NCBI RefSeq assembly: GCF_025698545.1
Contig: NC_068570.1
Span: forward strand, 6,076,001-6,140,000
DNA from: Gossypium raimondii
Lineage: Eukaryota > Streptophyta > Magnoliopsida > Malvales > Malvaceae
Direction: 5' to 3'
Length of the DNA: 64,000 bases
Shown: positions 62,515-64,000 of the stretch, one piece after another
Numbering within the stretch: the stretch's first letter is position 1
How the letters are laid out: each line of letters starts with the position of its first letter
Notes under the pieces: generated by a model
Seen by the model: the letters and a program-made list of their open reading frames with translations, nothing else
The model's database searches: none
Told to the model about the DNA's origin: nothing
Position numbers and translations under genes: made by a program

Positions 62515-62819
62515 TACAAAAATGAACATTAGTAGACTATTTCTAATAGGACAGAAGAATGGAAGAATAAAAGTATCAGATGGTCATTTTGTATGTAACT
62601 GTGGTCAAGGTAGTTTTTATCCAATTCAAGGAAAAGGGATGATTATATGTGTGTGTGTGTATATATATATATTCAGAATAATGCGTGAATTACTTACTAA
62701 GTGAAACTTGCATAATACAGATGGGTCCCTTATTGGAACAGACTGTTGCATCCTTTCGCCTTCTCCCTCCCACAGATAATTACGTTCCTCCATACAAGGA
62801 TCCATGGAGATTTTGGTGA
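58523..62819 (+). CDS. PPD5: PsbP-domain thylakoid-lumen protein (PPD5-like)
   Basis: Eleven exons (58523-58575, 58669-58859, 59556-59664, 60065-60114, 60282-60349, 60439-60537, 61369-61428, 61554-61613, 61707-61761, 62423-62472, 62721-62819) join to 297 aa with all phases consistent. The N terminus is a Ser-rich plastid transit peptide, followed by a twin-arginine lumenal signal (RR at 62-63, then DLLLLALSSSL, then A85-A86), so the mature protein should be in the thylakoid lumen by the Tat route. The PsbP-like core starts at INAYTYSYPVELPSKKFLFK and includes RIVSERVDIVDNLIISVSIG, DGELYWYYEYLVRKSP, GYLYSLSASTLSKEW and a C-terminal FRLLPPTDNYVPPYKDPWRF. The PPD5 assignment is from memory of the family; another PsbP-domain protein is possible. 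Intron 1 (93 nt) is in frame and open, so its retention would lengthen the transit region. Confidence 0.88.
60711..61107. mobile_element. Inverted-repeat MITE in intron 6 of the PsbP-like gene
   Basis: Ends TTAAAATATACTCCAAGTC and, reversed, TTAAAATATGCTCAAAATC enclose about 397 bp. AATAAAATG flanks both sides (60702-60710 and 61108-61116), a perfect 9-bp duplication as made by Mutator-type transposases. Both arms contain the 'TTTAGxCCCTCTACTTT' phrase. An (AAT)n microsatellite lies at about 60879-60910. Confidence 0.75.
62473..62516. repeat. (CT)n(CA)n microsatellite abutting a 5' splice site
   Basis: Directly after exon 10 (ending at 62472 with AAG) the intron begins GTCTCTCTCTCT and then runs into ACACACAC. 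The GT of the donor is the first dinucleotide before the CT tract. A second (GT)n(AT)n tract lies near 62649-62672 in the same intron. Confidence 0.9.
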
Positions 62820-64000
62820 CAGCCCTCCTTTTCTTTTTCCTTTTGTTTCGATTGATTTTTTTTTCTTGTCTTGGGTCCACGATGTTGATAACAAGCGTAA
62901 ATTTTAAAGGGTTTCAACACTCTGTTATCATGACTTTTTTCCCCCTTACTGCCAACCACATTGAAAAATTGAATTGAATGAAGCAACGTTAATCAAGAAT
63001 TTCGTATGTTTCCAATGTGGACTAGAAAAAGAAAAGTTAGGAAGCGAGTATATTTACATGTAGAATGTATTTTCTGTATAATTCCTTAGATTGCTTATAT
63101 AATAGTAAAGAATTGCACTAATCTGCCTTCTCTTTTATACCCCCTTATTTACTCACTCGTTCATTTGGATTCTTTTGAATCAAATGGAAAACTTTAACAA
63201 GCTCAAATCTTTGCTTTATCCAAATGAGAATGGATGTTACAAACTTGCAAATTGGAAAGCCAAGAAATCTAATTTTATTAGTTCATGAAATCACTCCTTA
63301 CATTTGATACGCTTAGTTGAAAAGGCTAAAGATTGAGCAATACTATATTTACTCTTGAAACTATCATTTTGTTGAATTTTACATCTGTACAAAGATGAAG
63401 GTGATTCAAATATAAACAAGCTCTTCATTTTGAGCAAAGAATGAAATACGTAACTAAACCTACCTTTGCATTTTCAAAAACTACTACCCCTTCCCTAGAC
63501 CTCTCTTACCCTTCGTTTTACTTGAAGGATAAGCATCACTGTGGCACTTTTACCTGTGCAAAGCCCTGAAAATGGCAGGTAGCAGGTTTGCCCTAAAACA
63601 AACAACTGATAGCAGATTAGTCTTGCGAGGTAGCAGAATACTCGAAAAGAAGACGTTTGGAAGGTGCAGATTGTAGTAGAACTCGCAGACGACTTGTAAG
63701 CTTGTAAATCAAGGTCCATTGCATAGCCATCTCTGATTCTTTCAGCTGCCTAACTATAGAGGCCTAAGAGAGAGGGATAAAAGCACCAGGTAAGAACAAA
63801 GTTCAACATTGACTGAAGATCGTATAGAAGCTTATTGAGCCACGTTCAGATGATTAGTGCATAATCAAAGCACCCAACAAAAACTGTTTACAATTTTGGT
63901 TTTTCTTTTCCCTACTTTGGTATTCTATATATTAATTCATTTGCGTGAAGGAAGAGCTGCTTACACGAAGCGAAATATTGATCAGAGAAAAAAAAAAGAA
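62820..64000. other. 3' flank of the PsbP-like gene, no further gene seen
   Basis: A T/C-rich 3' region follows the stop. The minus-strand ORF at 63495-63719 has no recognisable domain. The last 500 bp could be a non-coding end of a gene lying to the right, but nothing in the window shows it. Confidence 0.4.

Overview
The window is nuclear DNA of a flowering plant, a dicot and probably a member of the cotton family (Malvaceae). It has intron-rich plant genes, AT-rich spacers and many long LTR blocks beginning TGTAACA. The family assignment rests on the look of these repeats and was not tested by a search. No bacterial, organellar, rRNA or CRISPR feature was seen.

Five host genes can be modelled. 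Exon lengths and splice phases close exactly in the four multi-exon models. They are a CYCA2-type mitotic cyclin (+, 12480-16034, 11 coding exons, 501 aa), a cytosolic type-II DnaJ/Hsp40 co-chaperone (-, 17290-19755, 3 exons, 336 aa) converging on it, an intronless P-class PPR protein (-, 47192-49360, 722 aa), a small PAM2+CUE protein of the CID5/6 poly(A)-binding-protein-interactor group (-, 51081-52614, 2 coding exons, 200 aa), and a PsbP-domain thylakoid-lumen protein resembling PPD5 (+, 58523-62819, 11 exons, 297 aa). They have no evident shared pathway: cell cycle, chaperone, organelle RNA, mRNA-binding and photosystem-related.

The gene-poor part is nested transposons. Positions 1-4830 hold three LTR blocks inside one another. 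Positions 20502-26196 hold one LTR interrupted by another. Positions 28631-43597 hold a four-level stack. An outer LTR (TSD GTGAC) contains a second LTR (31299-40524) and a third (40548-43276, TSD GTGAC). The second contains a hAT transposon (32477-37987, TSD TCCCTCAC), and that hAT contains a fourth LTR (32832-35668, TSD AATAA). With the insertions subtracted, every complete LTR block is 2.6-3.1 kb, and none has an internal gag-pol region, so all look like solo LTRs of a long-LTR Ty3/gypsy-like family. A 901-bp tandem duplication over the hAT left end has preserved the empty target site of the fourth LTR.

The most interesting object is that hAT element. It encodes no visible transposase but carries two correctly spliced exons of a bHLH transcription-factor gene, with the exon for the DNA-binding basic region missing. 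This is a Pack-type gene capture. Smaller elements include a Mutator-like MITE ending about 60 bp upstream of the cyclin TATA-like box, two hAT-type MITEs, several foldback elements (one of about 1.15 kb), a MITE in a PPD5-like intron, a decayed gypsy gag with its LTR, and a LINE RNase H relic.
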